A stretch of DNA of 64,000 bases from Pontivivens sp032464575 (lineage in GTDB: Bacteria > Pseudomonadota > Alphaproteobacteria > Rhodobacterales > Rhodobacteraceae), in contig JAWDKM010000003.1 in assembly GCA_032464575.1 (NCBI GenBank), positions 62,001 to 126,000 of the forward strand. The letters run 5' to 3'. Made by a program: the position numbers and the translations under genes. A model generated the notes under the pieces. It did no database searches. It saw only the letters and a list, made by a program, of their open reading frames with translations, and had not been told where the DNA came from. Within the stretch, counting starts at the first letter, position 1. Each line of letters starts with the position of its first letter. Positions 63,533 through 64,000 of this stretch are shown here, in pieces.

Positions 63533-63892
63533 ATGACATTTCATTCTGCATTGGAGCTTAAAGTGGATGTAGAGATTGGAGACGTGCTCGCCGCCCTCGG
63601 AGTCATCTTCCTTGTCGCGGTGGCTGCTGAAATCACGATTGAGACGCTTCGAGGCCTGCTTTCCGGCGTCTTGCGAATAACACTTATCGATGAGCCGTTT
63701 TTCAAACAGCGGGGCGATTTCAGGGATGCCGTGCAGTCGGTAAGTGATTTGTTCGTCGAAGGTGATAACAACACAAACCGGATGGTCGCGCGCTTGGAAG
63801 TTGCATTGGAACGGGCAAAAAAGAACTCGAAAAGCGGGTGGATGAACTTGAAAACTGGTGACTGCGGCCAAGGAATCACCGGGTGCCGGTAA
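63533..63892 (+). CDS. small membrane protein with coiled coil and slippery heptamer
   Basis: The unshifted frame gives 119 residues: one membrane helix (VLAALGVIFLVAVAAEITIET, about 16-36), a short linker and a helical C-terminal part (DFRDAVQSVSDLFVEG, RLEVALERAKK). After that, the frame continues into an unlikely tail (SGWMNLKTGDCGQGITGCR). A shift by -1 at 63817-63823 gives instead KKELEKRVDELENW, a natural coiled-coil end, stopping at 63859-63861 in GTGA overlap with the next gene. GTG 63563 with TTGGAG upstream is an alternative start. Function is unknown. Confidence 0.6.
   Translation: MTFHSALELKVDVEIGDVLAALGVIFLVAVAAEITIETLRGLLSGVLRITLIDEPFFKQRGDFRDAVQSVSDLFVEGDNNTNRMVARLEVALERAKKNSKSGWMNLKTGDCGQGITGCR
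63817..63823 (+). promoter_or_regulatory. dnaX-type slippery heptamer A AAA AAG
   Basis: The heptamer is exactly in phase with the frame starting at 63533 (codons AAA 63818-63820 and AAG 63821-63823), the arrangement required for -1 frameshifting. The shifted frame ends in a coiled-coil sequence and couples to the following gene. A one-base error or mutation in the run of six A would have the same appearance. Confidence 0.5.
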
Positions 63893-64000
63893 AATCTCTG
63901 AAATTTCCGAGACCGCCTCAATATACCTGGCCGAGATTGACGATGCGGCCGATAAACGCGCTGTCGTGATCAAGTTTTTGGCGGGGTCGGTGGCGCTCGG
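63858..64000 (+). CDS. start of the next element gene, truncated by the window end
   Basis: A frame from GTG 63858 stays open to the end of the window and reads MTAAKESPGAGKISEISETA and on to IYLAEIDDAADKRAVVIKFLAGSVAL. The start overlaps the -1 frame stop of the previous gene (GTGA). The residues are hydrophilic and helical, with a hydrophobic stretch just before the cut. Too little is visible to name it. Confidence 0.5.
   Translation, partial: MTAAKESPGAGKISEISETASIYLAEIDDAADKRAVVIKFLAGSVAL

Overview
The window is a GC-rich alphaproteobacterial chromosome segment, most likely from the Rhodobacteraceae (Roseobacter/Rhodobacter group). The pointers are the 14-gene complex I operon with extra reading frames inserted between the nuo genes, the birA-coaX-rnj tail behind nuoN, a GapR (DUF2312) gene, and GTTC-N7-GTTC-type LexA boxes. 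This assignment rests on gene content and order read by eye; no database was searched.

Region 1 (1-21050, + strand) is one long operon for the proton-pumping NADH:quinone oxidoreductase, entered at the last codons of nuoA. Accessory genes sit between subunits: a membrane-anchored helix-hairpin-helix protein and a DUF5337 protein (E-F), a coiled-coil protein (F-G), two small lipoproteins (G-H), a secreted protein (H-I), two DUF4259 proteins flanked by a duplicated nuoI tail (I-J) and a 25-residue membrane peptide (J-K). birA, coaX and RNase J follow with almost no spacing.

Region 2 (21050-54350) is ordinary core chromosome in short operons on both strands: EF-hand protein, DEAD-box helicase, LysR regulator with divergent DJ-1/PfpI protein, ferredoxin-NADP reductase, copper-chaperone-like His-rich protein, prfC with a frameshifted DUF6869 gene, ccmAB, aconitase, hydrolases, a LpxL-type acyltransferase, EamA transporter, infC (apparently starting at AUA), three tandem YhhN proteins, thrS, MipA, a glycosyltransferase whose start overlaps a divergent hydrolase, SDR, gapR and an AsmA-like protein. 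Two related elements of about 150 bp with long terminal inverted repeats lie at 31251-31397 and 51085-51238, and smaller REP-like hairpins recur.

Region 3 (54352-64000) is an integrated element beginning at tRNA-Thr(TGT). A large serine recombinase reads into the tRNA gene, so its last codons come from the attachment site. It is coupled to a small upstream gene behind a region with LexA-like boxes. Cargo includes a HTH regulator translationally coupled to a protein I read as a tRNA-dependent cyclodipeptide synthase (XYP type), a hidden 59-residue gene, a multi-module peptidoglycan hydrolase, a lipoprotein and a small membrane protein with a dnaX-type slippery heptamer. The right end of the element is outside the window. 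The cyclodipeptide synthase module under a dedicated regulator on an apparently SOS-linked element is the best candidate for an undescribed system here.
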